A DNA stretch of 64,000 nt from an uncultured Rhodospirillaceae bacterium (GCA_945952105.1 CAMFGZ010000011.1:87635-151634); one strand, 5' to 3'. Positions 1-10,065 are shown, counted from the first letter of the stretch. Numbers and translations are program-made. The notes: generated from the letters alone by a model not told the origin.

Positions 1-1077
1 CACCTTCGGATGCGCCTCTCCGCGCAGCTGACGCACGGCCTCCAGCACCTTGGTGAGGCCGCCACGGTTGGCGGGGTGGTTGTTGCAGAGACCGCCGCCG
101 TCGGTGTTGAACGGCAGCTTGCCGGTACCCGAGATCAGGTTGCCGTCGGCGACGAACGCGCCGCCCTTGCCCTTCTCGCAGAAACCGAGATCCTCGAGCT
201 GCATCAGCACCGTGATGGTGAAACTGTCGTAGATCGAGGCGTACTTCATGTCCGACGGCTTCACGCCCGCTTCGGCGAAAGCCGCCGCGCCGGTGAAGCG
301 CGCGCCCGAATAGGTCAGGTCGACCTTGCCGCCCATCTGCGTCTTGATGAACTCAGAGGAGCCCAGCAGCTTGACCTTGGGCCGCTTCAGCTTGGCCGCG
401 ATTTCCGGCGCCACGACGACGATCGCGCCGCCGCCGTCGGTGATGACGCAGCAGTCGAGGCGATGCAGCGGATCGGAGATCATCGGCGAGTTCACGACCT
501 CCTCGACCGTGACCACGTCCTTCAGCAGCGCATGCGGATTGTACTGGGCGTGGTGCGAGGCGGCGACCTTGATCCAGGCGAGCTGCTCGGAGGTCGTGCC
601 GAACTCGTACATGTGACGCATGGCGCAGTTGGCGTACATGTTCACCACGGTCGGGCCGTAGGGAAACTCGAACGGATCGTCGGGCGTCGGCGTGCCGCCA
701 CGGCTGCGCGGCACGGTGCCGGTCGCCATGCCCTCGGCGCGCGGACGGCCGGCGAGCGTGATCAGCGCCACCTTGCACTTGCCCGCCGCGATCGCCTCGG
801 CGGCGTGGCCGACATGCAGCACGTAGGACGAGCCGCCGGTGTCGGTCGAATCGACGTGGCGGACCTTCAGGCCCATGTATTCGACCATGGACATCGGGCC
901 GAGGCCCGGCGCGTCGCCGGCGCAGAAATAGCCGTCGACATCGTCCTTGGTGAGGCCCGCATCCTCCAGCGCGCCCTTGGCGCATTGCGCATGGATCTGC
1001 GCCAGCGAAATGTCCTTCGCGAGCCTGGTCGGATGTTCGTAAATTCCGGCGATATAGGCCTTGCCCTTGATGCTCAT
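1..1077 (-). CDS. Thiolase-like (SCP-x type) protein, C-terminus cut by window edge
   Basis: The reading frame is open from the ATG at 1077 to the window edge (359 codons). Family members are about 385-390 residues, so roughly 30 C-terminal residues are missing. The N-terminus reads MSIKGKAYIAGIYEHPTR, and the C-terminal part carries NTDGGGLCNNHPANRGG, a thiolase-superfamily signature. Where classical thiolases have the acylated cysteine, this protein reads DTGGSSYVLHVGHA, with serine in place of cysteine. That is common in the lipid-transfer/SCP-x-like branch, whose members may act as partners of a DUF35 OB-fold protein. It probably acts on acyl-CoA in the cytoplasm. It is divergent from the metallo-hydrolase at 1205. 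The family is clear; the substrate is unknown. Confidence 0.75.
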   Translation of the reverse strand, partial: MSIKGKAYIAGIYEHPTRLAKDISLAQIHAQCAKGALEDAGLTKDDVDGYFCAGDAPGLGPMSMVEYMGLKVRHVDSTDTGGSSYVLHVGHAAEAIAAGKCKVALITLAGRPRAEGMATGTVPRSRGGTPTPDDPFEFPYGPTVVNMYANCAMRHMYEFGTTSEQLAWIKVAASHHAQYNPHALLKDVVTVEEVVNSPMISDPLHRLDCCVITDGGGAIVVVAPEIAAKLKRPKVKLLGSSEFIKTQMGGKVDLTYSGARFTGAAAFAEAGVKPSDMKYASIYDSFTITVLMQLEDLGFCEKGKGGAFVADGNLISGTGKLPFNTDGGGLCNNHPANRGGLTKVLEAVRQLRGEAHPKV

Positions 1078-1204
1078 AGGCGCGCCATCTCCCTCGTCAT
1101 TGTGCGGTGCACATGGTGAGGGATCGCGGGCTCACAGGAAAGTGCGCTCTTTCGCAGCGAAGAACGATGCTAGGCTCTGCGAAACGATCGGGGAGCGATT
1201 TCAG

Positions 1205-2017
1205 ATGATCTTCCGTCTTCTTTCCGTCATCGCCGCGGCCTGCCTCGCCTTCGCCGGAGCCGCGCAGGCCCAGGGCAAAGCCGAGTTGCTCTGGTACAGC
1301 CAGGCCGCCTTCAAGCTCACCACCCAGAGCGGCAAGGTGATTCTGATCGATCCGTGGATCATGGGCGCCACCAAGATTCCGCCGGAACTGAAGGACCTCG
1401 ACAAGATCGGCAAGGTCGACCTGATCCTGGTGACGCACGGTCACGGCGATCATCTCGGCGACGCGATGGAGATCTCCAAGAAGAACAACGTGCCGATCTG
1501 GGCGCCGGCCGGGCTCAACCAGACGCTGACCACGCTCGGCCTGATGCCCGCCAACCTCGTGCCGCGCATGAGCAAGGGCGGCACGATCGAGCCTTTCCCC
1601 GGCGTGAAGATCACCATGGTGCATGCCGACCATTCGTCGGAGATGATCCTGAAGGACCCGGCCACCGGCAAGGACACGAGCTATGCAGCCGGCGAGCCCT
1701 GCGGCTTCATCATCGAGCTGGAGAACGGCTTCAAGATCTATCACATGGGCGACACCGGCCTGTTCGGCGACATGAAGCTGATCGGCGAATACTACAAGCC
1801 CGACCTGCTGCTGATCCCGATCGGCGGCCACTATGTGATGGACCCGAAGGCCGCCGCCTACGCCACCAAGGAACTGATCAAGCCGAAGATGGCGTGGCCC
1901 ATGCACTATGCCAGCAACCCGTTCCTCCGCGGCACACCGGCCGAATACAAGGCGGCGCTGGGCCAGTCGTCGATCGAGGTGATCGACGCCGAGCCGGGGA
2001 CGAAGAAGACGTTCTAG
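1205..2017 (+). CDS. Exported MBL-fold metal-dependent hydrolase
   Basis: This 270-residue protein starts with a typical Sec signal peptide (MIFRLLSVIAAACLAFAG, probable cleavage after AQA near residue 22). A mature metallo-beta-lactamase fold follows. The zinc motif THGHGDHLGD lies near residues 79-88, with further metal ligands in HADHSSE and HMGDTG. Layout and length match the UPF0173/UlaG-like branch of the fold. The ATG at 1205 was chosen because GGGGAG stands about 8 bases upstream and the signal peptide begins there; the frame continues upstream without coding character. The likely location is the periplasm. The substrate is unknown. A TAGGCT element about 30 bases upstream may be the -10 box. 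Confidence 0.8.
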   Translation: MIFRLLSVIAAACLAFAGAAQAQGKAELLWYSQAAFKLTTQSGKVILIDPWIMGATKIPPELKDLDKIGKVDLILVTHGHGDHLGDAMEISKKNNVPIWAPAGLNQTLTTLGLMPANLVPRMSKGGTIEPFPGVKITMVHADHSSEMILKDPATGKDTSYAAGEPCGFIIELENGFKIYHMGDTGLFGDMKLIGEYYKPDLLLIPIGGHYVMDPKAAAYATKELIKPKMAWPMHYASNPFLRGTPAEYKAALGQSSIEVIDAEPGTKKTF

Positions 2018-2023
2018 GTCGCC

Positions 2024-2596
2024 TTAGCCGTCCCGTTCGAGGACGGCTTCCCATACCGACTTCGGTTGATCGTACCGGTCGATCACCCTTTCCTCGATGC
2101 TGATGGATCGCCAGCCACGCGCAAACATCCGGTCGACCGCGGCGCGATCGAAGAAACGCTTCGGCGCGCCATCGACCAGATAGAAATCCTTTTCGATCGC
2201 CGGATGGCCCGTGGCGCCGAAATGGCGGTCGTTGGTCGAGTTGAGCCGGCAGAGGAGCACGCCTGCAGGATGCAATGTCGCGCGCACGCGTTCGACCAAG
2301 CCACACGTCTCGGCCCAGTCGAAGTAATGCAGCGACAGGCTGGCGAGGACGACACCGACACGACCTGTGAGCGGAAACGGTTCGCGAATGTCCTGGCAAT
2401 GGATCTCGGCCGACGGCACGCGCTCGCGGGCACGGCTGGCAGCCTCCGGCGACAGCTCGATACCGACGATGCGATACCCGGCCTTCGTCAGCGTGGCGGT
2501 GTCCCGTCCGCCACCGCAGCCGAGTTCGAGGATCGGCAGGCCGCCGGCCCGCGCGGCGACCAACGGCAACCAGCGTGCGAGCCAGGGATCGCGCAC
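2024..2596 (-). CDS. Class I SAM-dependent methyltransferase
   Basis: This 190-residue protein has the SAM-binding motif I LELGCGGGRDTATL near residues 23-36. It also has the acidic motif II position (VGIELSP) and a motif IV-like segment (VVLASLSLHYFDW), which is the layout of small Methyltransf_11/25 proteins. The start is GTG at 2596, immediately after the stop of the flavin monooxygenase gene on the same strand, so the two are probably co-transcribed. The target could be a small molecule such as tellurite, a thiol or a metabolite; the sequence does not say which. It is convergent with the MBL gene, with only 6 bases between the stops. Confidence 0.75.
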   Translation of the reverse strand: MRDPWLARWLPLVAARAGGLPILELGCGGGRDTATLTKAGYRIVGIELSPEAASRARERVPSAEIHCQDIREPFPLTGRVGVVLASLSLHYFDWAETCGLVERVRATLHPAGVLLCRLNSTNDRHFGATGHPAIEKDFYLVDGAPKRFFDRAAVDRMFARGWRSISIEERVIDRYDQPKSVWEAVLERDG

Positions 2597-2602
2597 CCCG
2601 GG

Positions 2603-3817
2603 TCAGTCGCCCGCCACGTCGCGCGCGCCCGGCGTGCGGCTGCGGAACTCCTCGGGAGCCTCGCGGCCGGCGTCGGTGAAGGCCTTCTTCACCGCCGCCA
2701 CGTTGGGGCCGAAGATGCCCTTGCGGTTGTCCTTCGCCCACTGGTTGGAGTTGACGATCGTGTCGAGCGAGCCCTGGAAGCGCGGCATCACGTAGCGCGC
2801 GAACAACTCGTAGGAGCGCATCGTCTGCTCGCGCGTCGCCCATTCGTGCGCACGGAAAAGGACGCCCCCGAAGCCGCCGTTGGAGAAGCCCAGCAGCCGC
2901 TCAATACCCTTGGCGACCGTGTCGGGACTGCCAACGAGGGTCGTGCCCATCTTCACGCCGTCACGCAGCGGATCGTCGGCGCGGCCCGGCGGGCGGCCCA
3001 GCGTGTCCTCGAAGTAGGTCACGGTCTCGCGGCGCTCGCCGGCATGGACCTCGCGCAGCGCCTGCTCGTCGTCCTCGGTCACGTGCGCGTTCACGACGAC
3101 GCGCCATTTGGAGCGGTCCGCCGTCTTGCCGTGCTTGGCCGCCGTCTCCTCGTAGATGCCCCACTGCTTGCCGAGCATCTCGGGCCCGCCCGGGATGCCG
3201 GCGCCGATCGACAGGACGCCGAGCCCGTGCTTGCCGGCGGCGATCATGCCCGAAGGGGTGATGGTGCTGGCGCAGGCGATCGGGAAGTGCGGGTAGCTGT
3301 AGGGCGCGAGATGAAGCCGCGCCTCCTTGAGCTCGAACCAGTCGGTCTTCATCGTGACCGGCTCCTTGCATTCGAGCAGGCGCATGATCGCCTCGAGCGC
3401 CTCTTCCATGCGCGGCCGCTGGGTTGAGGGATCGATGCCCATCATGTAGGCGTCGGACGGCAGCGCGCCCGGACCGCAGCCCAGCATCGTGCGGCCGCGC
3501 GACATGTGGTCGAGCTGCACGAAGCGGTTCGCGACCATCAGCGGGTGATGGTACGGCAGGCTGGTCACGCCGGAACCCAGGCGGATGTAGCGCGTGCGCT
3601 CGATGGCGGCGCCGATGAACACTTCCGGCGAAGCGATGGTCTCCCAGCCGGCGGAGTGATGCTCGCCGATCCAGGCCTCGTCATAGCCCAGTTCGTCGAT
3701 CCACTCGATCAGCTCCATGTCGCGCGCCATCGAGAGAGTCGGGTTCTCGCCCACGCGATGGAACGGCGCCAGGAAGATGCCGAACGTCAGTCCCTTGTGA
3801 TTACCGGTCTGTGCCAT
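2603..3817 (-). CDS. LLM-class flavin-dependent oxidoreductase (luciferase-like monooxygenase)
   Basis: This 404-residue protein has a bacterial luciferase-like TIM barrel. It includes LTFGIFLAPFHRVGENPTL near the start, DEAWIGEHHSAGWE (the E-H-H flavin-site region) and GSGVTSLPYHHP. It would use reduced flavin (FMNH2 or F420-like) and oxygen to oxidise a small organic substrate. The N-terminus resembles alkanal/alkane-type LLM monooxygenases. The ATG at 3817 is preceded by GGAGGA at good spacing. The next gene on this strand, a methyltransferase, begins 7 bases after the stop. It is divergent from the CoA transferase at 3895, and the shared 77-base gap holds a 16-base palindrome. The substrate is not inferable. 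Confidence 0.8.
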   Translation of the reverse strand: MAQTGNHKGLTFGIFLAPFHRVGENPTLSMARDMELIEWIDELGYDEAWIGEHHSAGWETIASPEVFIGAAIERTRYIRLGSGVTSLPYHHPLMVANRFVQLDHMSRGRTMLGCGPGALPSDAYMMGIDPSTQRPRMEEALEAIMRLLECKEPVTMKTDWFELKEARLHLAPYSYPHFPIACASTITPSGMIAAGKHGLGVLSIGAGIPGGPEMLGKQWGIYEETAAKHGKTADRSKWRVVVNAHVTEDDEQALREVHAGERRETVTYFEDTLGRPPGRADDPLRDGVKMGTTLVGSPDTVAKGIERLLGFSNGGFGGVLFRAHEWATREQTMRSYELFARYVMPRFQGSLDTIVNSNQWAKDNRKGIFGPNVAAVKKAFTDAGREAPEEFRSRTPGARDVAGD

Positions 3818-3826
3818 TGAAGTCCT

Positions 3827-3842
3827 CCGTCGCTCGCGACGG
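3827..3842. promoter_or_regulatory. Perfect inverted repeat in the LLM/CoA-transferase divergent gap
   Basis: CCGTCGC-TC-GCGACGG is a 7+2+7 palindrome. It sits just upstream of the flavin monooxygenase start and touches its GGAGGA ribosome-binding site. It could be an operator or a translational hairpin. Only its symmetry and position support this. Confidence 0.3.
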
Positions 3843-3894
3843 TAGCATGCGCACGACATTGACCGCAGCACCGGCTTGCGCAGATCATCCCGCG

Positions 3895-6159
3895 ATGAAC
3901 GAGGCTTCCGCCCTGCCGCTCGCAGGTTTCACGATCGTCGAGGTGAATGACGCTAAAGTGCCGTTGTGCCTGCGTCTTGCGACATCGCTTGCCGCCAAGA
4001 TCGCGGCTGATCTCGGCGCCGACGTGCTCAAGATCGAGCCGCCCGGCGGCGATCCGGTGCGCCGCGCGCCGCCGACGCTCCCGCAGGGCGAAAGCGCGCT
4101 CTTCCAGTTCCTCAACACGTCGAAGCGTTCGCTGACGCTCGATCTCGCTGCCGAATCCGGCCGCAAGACCCTCGCCGGTCTCGTCGACAAGGCCGATGTC
4201 GTCCTGTTCGAGGAGCCGGCTTCGGTCGCGGCGATGCTGCGCGCGACGAAAGCGACGCCGGTCGAGATCGCGGCCTTTCCGGTGGAGATGAACGCTGCGC
4301 AACGGCCCGTCAGCGAACTGGCGATCCAGGCGCTCGGCGGGCTGATGCACATGGTGGGCGAGCCGGCCCGCAAGCCGCTGAAGCTCGGCGGCCATCAGGC
4401 ATCGTATCCGGCGGGCCTCACCGCTTTCACCGGTCTCATGTCGGCACTTGCCGCGCGCGATGCCAGCCGTCCCGCACCGTCGGTGCGCGTGTCGCTGGCC
4501 GAGGTGATGCAGTGGGTGAACTGGAAGGCGGCCTCCGGTGCCGCCGCGTCCGGTATCTCGCCCGGTCGCGAGGGCAAGAACTCCGAGTTCCAGGTGCTGC
4601 CCTGCCGCGACGGCCACGTGGCCGTGGTCTACACGGTGACGCAATGGCCCGCGACACGGGCGCTTATCGGCGATCCGCGGCTCGACGATCCGAAGTTCAG
4701 CACGCGCGCCGGGCGGCGGAAGAACATCACCGAGCTCTATGCGGCGCTGGCGCCGTGGTTCGCCGACAAGACGCGCGAGGAGATTCAGAAGACGGCGCAG
4801 GCCAGGGGCGTACCCTTCGGCCCGATCTTCTCGCCGGCCGAGCTTCTGCGGACGGAACAATACGTGGCGCGCGGCTTCCTGGCCGACATGCTCCATCCGA
4901 CCGAAGGCACGCTGCGCCTGCCGCAGTTGCCCGTGCAATGGAACGGCCGGTCGTTCTCGCCGCGACCCGCGCCGGCTCTCGCTCCTCCGTCGTCAACGGA
5001 GGAGGCGTTCATGCCCCCTCCGTCGCGGAAGTCCGGGAATAGAGAGGCGGGCGAGCGTCCCCTCGCCGGCATCCGCGTGCTCGACTTCGGGCTGCTGACC
5101 GCGGGCGCGAACACCTCCGCGATGCTGGCCGATCTCGGCGCCGACGTGATCAAGATCGAGTCCGGCGCCTATCTCGATCCGTTCCGTGTCGTCGGCAAGA
5201 TCGACGATGACGATGGCTGGTGGAACCGTTCGCCCCAGTTCCGTTTCACCAACCGCAACAAGCGCGGGCTGGCGCTGAACCTCAAGGATCCCGAGGGACA
5301 GCGCGTCATCCGCGAGCTGGCGGCGAAGTGCGACGTCGTCGTCGAGAATTTCCGCCGCGGCGTCCTCGATCGCGCCGGCCTCGGCTACAGGGATCTGAGC
5401 GCGATCAACCCGCGCCTGGTCTTCGCCGCCATTTCCAGCCAGGGCGACACCGGCCCTGAACGCATGAACGTCTCGTTCGGCAGCACGCTCGACGCCACCT
5501 CGGGCATCGCCTCGCTGACCGGCTACGAGGGCGAGGAGCCACGCATCTCCGGCATGGACGTGAACTACCCCGACCAGATCGTGTCGCTGTTCGCCACCGG
5601 CATCGTGATCGCCGCAATCACCGAGGCACGCCGCACCGGCACGGGGGCGTTCCTCGATTTCTCGCAACGCGAGGTCGCGTCCTTCACCCTGGGCGAGGAG
5701 ATTCTGGCCGCCGCCCCGCTGGCACCCCGCGGCAACGCGGAAGCGGGCGTGGCGCAGCAGGATTCCCATCGATGCGCCGACGGCAAATGGCTGGCCGTCA
5801 CGCTCGACGCGCCCGATCCATCGATCGCAGGTTTCTGCGCCGGCCAGGGCCGTGACGCCGCCGTTGCGGCACTGCTCGCCAAGGGCATCGCCGCCGCGCC
5901 CTGCTTCGACGGCAATGATCTTCTGCGCGATACCGAATTGCAGGGCGTGACCCTGGTGCGCGACGAGAAAGGCGGGCTCGTGAAGGGCCTGCCCTACCGC
6001 CTCGACGGCAAGGGTCTCGTCATCGAGCGGCCGGCGCCCGACCTCGGCCAGCATACCGACGACGTGCTGCGCGAATTGCTGGGCTACGACGATGCCCGCC
6101 TGAAACAGTTGAACGACAGCGGCGTGACGTCCACCACGCCCACCATCGGAGAGGTCTGA
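3895..6159 (+). CDS. Double-domain CoA-transferase family III (CaiB/BaiF) protein
   Basis: This 754-residue protein is a tandem fusion of two CaiB/BaiF domains. The first covers about residues 5-370 (IAADLGADVLKIEPPGGDPV). The second runs from about 395 to the end (IRVLDFGLLTAGANTS, ADLGADVIKIES), with a proline-rich linker between them. Single-domain relatives are about 380-400 residues and dimerise as interlocked rings, so this may be a fused pseudo-dimer. The residue that is the acylated aspartate in formyl-CoA transferase is not evident: the segments read HQASYPAG (about 167-174) and MDVNYPDQ (about 554-561). The ATG at 3895 follows an upstream stretch lacking domain content. The nitronate monooxygenase-like gene follows after 3 bases. 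Transferase versus a racemase or hydratase-like role is open. Confidence 0.8.
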   Translation: MNEASALPLAGFTIVEVNDAKVPLCLRLATSLAAKIAADLGADVLKIEPPGGDPVRRAPPTLPQGESALFQFLNTSKRSLTLDLAAESGRKTLAGLVDKADVVLFEEPASVAAMLRATKATPVEIAAFPVEMNAAQRPVSELAIQALGGLMHMVGEPARKPLKLGGHQASYPAGLTAFTGLMSALAARDASRPAPSVRVSLAEVMQWVNWKAASGAAASGISPGREGKNSEFQVLPCRDGHVAVVYTVTQWPATRALIGDPRLDDPKFSTRAGRRKNITELYAALAPWFADKTREEIQKTAQARGVPFGPIFSPAELLRTEQYVARGFLADMLHPTEGTLRLPQLPVQWNGRSFSPRPAPALAPPSSTEEAFMPPPSRKSGNREAGERPLAGIRVLDFGLLTAGANTSAMLADLGADVIKIESGAYLDPFRVVGKIDDDDGWWNRSPQFRFTNRNKRGLALNLKDPEGQRVIRELAAKCDVVVENFRRGVLDRAGLGYRDLSAINPRLVFAAISSQGDTGPERMNVSFGSTLDATSGIASLTGYEGEEPRISGMDVNYPDQIVSLFATGIVIAAITEARRTGTGAFLDFSQREVASFTLGEEILAAAPLAPRGNAEAGVAQQDSHRCADGKWLAVTLDAPDPSIAGFCAGQGRDAAVAALLAKGIAAAPCFDGNDLLRDTELQGVTLVRDEKGGLVKGLPYRLDGKGLVIERPAPDLGQHTDDVLRELLGYDDARLKQLNDSGVTSTTPTIGEV

Positions 6160-6162
6160 ACC

Positions 6163-7143
6163 ATGCCGCGCGCCGAAGTGCACAAGTTGATGGAGCGCAT
6201 GACGATCCCCGCGATCGCCGCGCCGATGTTCCTGGTTTCCAACCCGGCGCTGACGTTGGCCTGCTGCGGCGAGGGTCTGATGGGCAGCTTCCCCGCCCAC
6301 GGCACGCGCAGCCGCGAGGAGTTCCAGGGCTGGCTCGACGAGATGGTCGAGGGCATGAAGCGCCTGGAGGATGCCGGCAGGAAGCCCGCGCCCTGGGCGG
6401 TGAACCTCGTCGTTCACGCCTCGAACCCGCGCTACCAGGGCGACCTCGAACTGGTCGAGAAGTACAAGGTGCCGGTCGTGCTCACCTCGAAGGGCGCGCC
6501 GGGCGATGCGATCAAGCGCATCCACGGCTGGGGTGCGGTCGCGCTGCACGACATCGCCAACCGGCGGCACGCCGAGAAGGCGCTGGAAGCCGGCGTCGAC
6601 GGCGTGATCGCGGTGGCAGGCGGCGCCGGCGGCCATACCGGCACGATCAATCCCTTTGCACTGATGAACGAAGTGCGACAACTCGGTGACAGCTTCGCCG
6701 TCGTGCTGGCCGGCGGCCAGACCACGGGACGCGACGTGTTCGCGGCCGAAGCGATGGGCGCGGACCTCGCCTATATCGGCACGCGTTTCATCGCCACGCA
6801 GGAAGCGATGGCGGCTCAGGCGCACAAGGACATGATCCTCGCCACGCGCGCCACCGACGTCTTCCTCACCGCCTCGGTCGACGGCGCTCCCGCCAACTGG
6901 CTGACGCCGAGCCTGCTCGCCGCCGGCATCGACCTCGACGTGCTGCGCACGACCCTGCCCGGCAAGATCGTGGGCGCGCAGGAGAACAAGAAGCGCTGGA
7001 AGGACATCTATACGGCCGGCCACGGCGTCGGGAACATCGAAGACGTGCCGGGCGCGGCCGATCTCGTGCGGCGCCTCATCAGCCAGTATCGCGAGGCGAA
7101 GTCGGAAATGGCGCACAGGCTGACCGGTCGCGCCGCAGCGTAG
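6163..7143 (+). CDS. Nitronate monooxygenase / 2-nitropropane dioxygenase family flavoprotein
   Basis: This 326-residue protein has a TIM-barrel NAD(P)H:flavin oxidoreductase of the NMO type. It shows IPAIAAPMFLVSNPALT at the N-terminal FMN site, VAGGAGGHTG in the middle and VLAGGQTTGRDVFAAEAMGA followed by YIGTRF, which binds FMN phosphate. True nitronate oxidation is not proven, since many members are enoyl-ACP reductase-like or unknown. It starts 3 bases after the double CoA transferase and is very likely co-translated with it. That pairing suggests oxidation of a CoA-linked or nitro-/keto-acid intermediate. Confidence 0.8.
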   Translation: MPRAEVHKLMERMTIPAIAAPMFLVSNPALTLACCGEGLMGSFPAHGTRSREEFQGWLDEMVEGMKRLEDAGRKPAPWAVNLVVHASNPRYQGDLELVEKYKVPVVLTSKGAPGDAIKRIHGWGAVALHDIANRRHAEKALEAGVDGVIAVAGGAGGHTGTINPFALMNEVRQLGDSFAVVLAGGQTTGRDVFAAEAMGADLAYIGTRFIATQEAMAAQAHKDMILATRATDVFLTASVDGAPANWLTPSLLAAGIDLDVLRTTLPGKIVGAQENKKRWKDIYTAGHGVGNIEDVPGAADLVRRLISQYREAKSEMAHRLTGRAAA

Positions 7144-7170
7144 ACGCTGGGCGCTCCCCTGCTCTAGGTT
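7141..7170 (+). promoter_or_regulatory. Candidate vegetative promoter before frmA
   Basis: TAGACG (7141-7146) and TAGGTT (7165-7170) are separated by 18 bases, and the start codon follows at 7199. The match to TTGACA/TATAAT is partial. The -35 box overlaps the stop codon of the preceding gene. Confidence 0.25.
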
Positions 7171-7198
7171 TCGAGACCAAGTTTTGAAGGGGTAGCGC

Positions 7199-8311
<1,113 letters not shown>

Positions 8312-8338
8312 CCGTCAATTCCTGAAGGAAGCCACGCC

Positions 8339-9220
8339 ATGACCGTGCGAAAGCTGGGCGGAGCCACCATCGAGAAGGTCGAGGAGATCTGCGGCCCGGG
8401 CTTCAAGCCCGGCCGCATGTTCCCCAAGTTCGACCAGGAAGCCTTCGATGCCCAGAAGAGCTGGATGGTGCCGGAGCATGTGCAGGAAGGCAGCGACCGG
8501 CTGATCGGCTCCGTCCATACCTGGATCGTCAAGACGCCCAAGCACACGATCCTGATCGACACCTGTCTCGGCAATCACAAGCAGCGCCACAATGCCGGCT
8601 GGAACAACCTCAACACCCCGTTCCTCGACCGGCTGAAGGCCTGTGGCTGCCCCGCGGAGTCGGTCGACTTCGTGATGTGCACGCATCTGCATGTCGACCA
8701 TGTCGGCTGGAACACCAAGCTGGAAAACGGCCGCTGGGTACCGACCTTTCCCAATGCGAAGTATCTCTTCGCCAAGCGCGAGTTCGCGCACTGGGAGAGC
8801 GAGCGTAAAGCGCAAGGTGAAGGCAAGGTGAACGACGGCTCGTTCGACGATTCGGTGCTGCCGGTCGTCGAGGCCGGCAAGGCGGTGATGATCGAGAGTG
8901 ATCACCAGCCCGACCCGCTGCTCACCATCAAGGATTATCCCGGCCACACGCCGGGCTCGATTGCGATCAACCTGAAGGATCAGGGAAAGCAGGCCTGCTT
9001 CTCGGGTGACATCATGCATCACCCGATCCAGGTCTATCATCCCGACTGGTCGAGCCAGTTCTGCTGGGACCAGGCGATGTCCGCCGTCTCGCGCCGCAAG
9101 CTGCTGGAAGACTGCGTCGAGACCAACGCCCTCCTCTGCCCCGCCCACTTCCCCGGCGCCAACGCGGGCTACGTCAAGCCCGAGGGTAATTCGTTCCGGA
9201 TCGAGTGGGACCGCGCATGA
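8339..9220 (+). CDS. MBL-fold metallo-hydrolase, lactonase-like
   Basis: This 293-residue cytoplasmic metallo-beta-lactamase fold protein has the dinuclear metal motif THLHVDHVGWN near residues 118-128. Later ligands lie in YPGHTPGS and CFSGDIMHHP. It lacks a signal peptide. This length and motif pattern are shared by N-acyl-homoserine lactonases, methyl parathion hydrolase-like enzymes and other esterases, so substrate assignment is not possible. It overlaps the next gene by 4 bases (ATGA), indicating translational coupling with the SMP-30 lactonase. Together with frmA it could form a pathway that opens a lactone or thioester. Confidence 0.8.
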   Translation: MTVRKLGGATIEKVEEICGPGFKPGRMFPKFDQEAFDAQKSWMVPEHVQEGSDRLIGSVHTWIVKTPKHTILIDTCLGNHKQRHNAGWNNLNTPFLDRLKACGCPAESVDFVMCTHLHVDHVGWNTKLENGRWVPTFPNAKYLFAKREFAHWESERKAQGEGKVNDGSFDDSVLPVVEAGKAVMIESDHQPDPLLTIKDYPGHTPGSIAINLKDQGKQACFSGDIMHHPIQVYHPDWSSQFCWDQAMSAVSRRKLLEDCVETNALLCPAHFPGANAGYVKPEGNSFRIEWDRA

Positions 9221-10056
9221 AACTCGAACCGCTGCTCGACGGCCTTTCCTTCGGTGAGGGCCCGCGCTGGCGGGACGACCGGCTCTATTTCTCCGACTTC
9301 TATGTCCACCAGGTGCGGACCGTCGACGAGAGCGGCAAGACCGAGACCATCGTCGAGGTGCCGGGGCAACCCTCGGGGCTCGGCTGGCGGCCCGACGGCA
9401 CGATGCTGATCGTCAGCATGACCGATCGCCGCCTGATGCGTTTCGCGGGTGGCAAGCTCACCGTCGAGGCCGAACTGGGCTCGATCGCGACCGGCTTGTG
9501 CAACGACATGATCGTCGATGCCAAGGGCCGCGCCTATGTCGGCAATTTCGGCTTCGACCGCCACGCCGGCGAAAGCCCGCGTCCCGCGGTGCTGGCCCGC
9601 ATCGATCCCGACGGATCCGTTCACGCGGCCGCCGACGGGCTGATGTTTCCCAACGGCACGGTCATCACGCCCGACGGCAAGACGATGATCATCGGCGAGA
9701 CCTTCGCCAAGCGCCTCACCGCCTTCGACATCGCCACCGACGGCACCTTGTCCAACCGGCGCGTCTGGGCCGAGACGCCGACCTGCAATCCCGACGGCAT
9801 CTGCCTCGATGCGGAGGGCGGCATCTGGGTCACTGGCGCGTTCACGCAGCAGATGGTTCGCGTTCTCGAAGGCGGTAAGGTCACGCATGCGCTCGATCTC
9901 GGCGAGCGCGCGGCCTATGCCTGCATGCTGGGCGGCAAGGACCGCCGCACGCTTTTCGTCGTCACCAACAGCGGCAGCGGGCCCGCCATTGCCGACAAGA
10001 AGGACGGCCGCATCGAGACGATGCGCGTCGATGTCCCCGGCGCCGGCCTGCCCTAG
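9217..10056 (+). CDS. SMP-30/gluconolactonase/LRE-family protein
   Basis: This 279-residue six-bladed beta-propeller hydrolase has FGEGPRWRDDRLYFSD (metal-binding Glu near residue 9), then CNDMIVDAKGRAYVGNFGFD and NPDGICLDAEGGIW. These carry the Asn and Asp metal ligands of the SMP-30 family. Such enzymes hydrolyse sugar-acid or other lactones with a divalent metal. The ATG overlaps the TGA of the upstream metallo-hydrolase. An SDR follows after 9 bases with a strong AGGAGG site, so the run continues as one operon. The specific lactone is unknown. Confidence 0.8.
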   Translation: MKLEPLLDGLSFGEGPRWRDDRLYFSDFYVHQVRTVDESGKTETIVEVPGQPSGLGWRPDGTMLIVSMTDRRLMRFAGGKLTVEAELGSIATGLCNDMIVDAKGRAYVGNFGFDRHAGESPRPAVLARIDPDGSVHAAADGLMFPNGTVITPDGKTMIIGETFAKRLTAFDIATDGTLSNRRVWAETPTCNPDGICLDAEGGIWVTGAFTQQMVRVLEGGKVTHALDLGERAAYACMLGGKDRRTLFVVTNSGSGPAIADKKDGRIETMRVDVPGAGLP

Positions 10057-10065
10057 GAGGAATTC

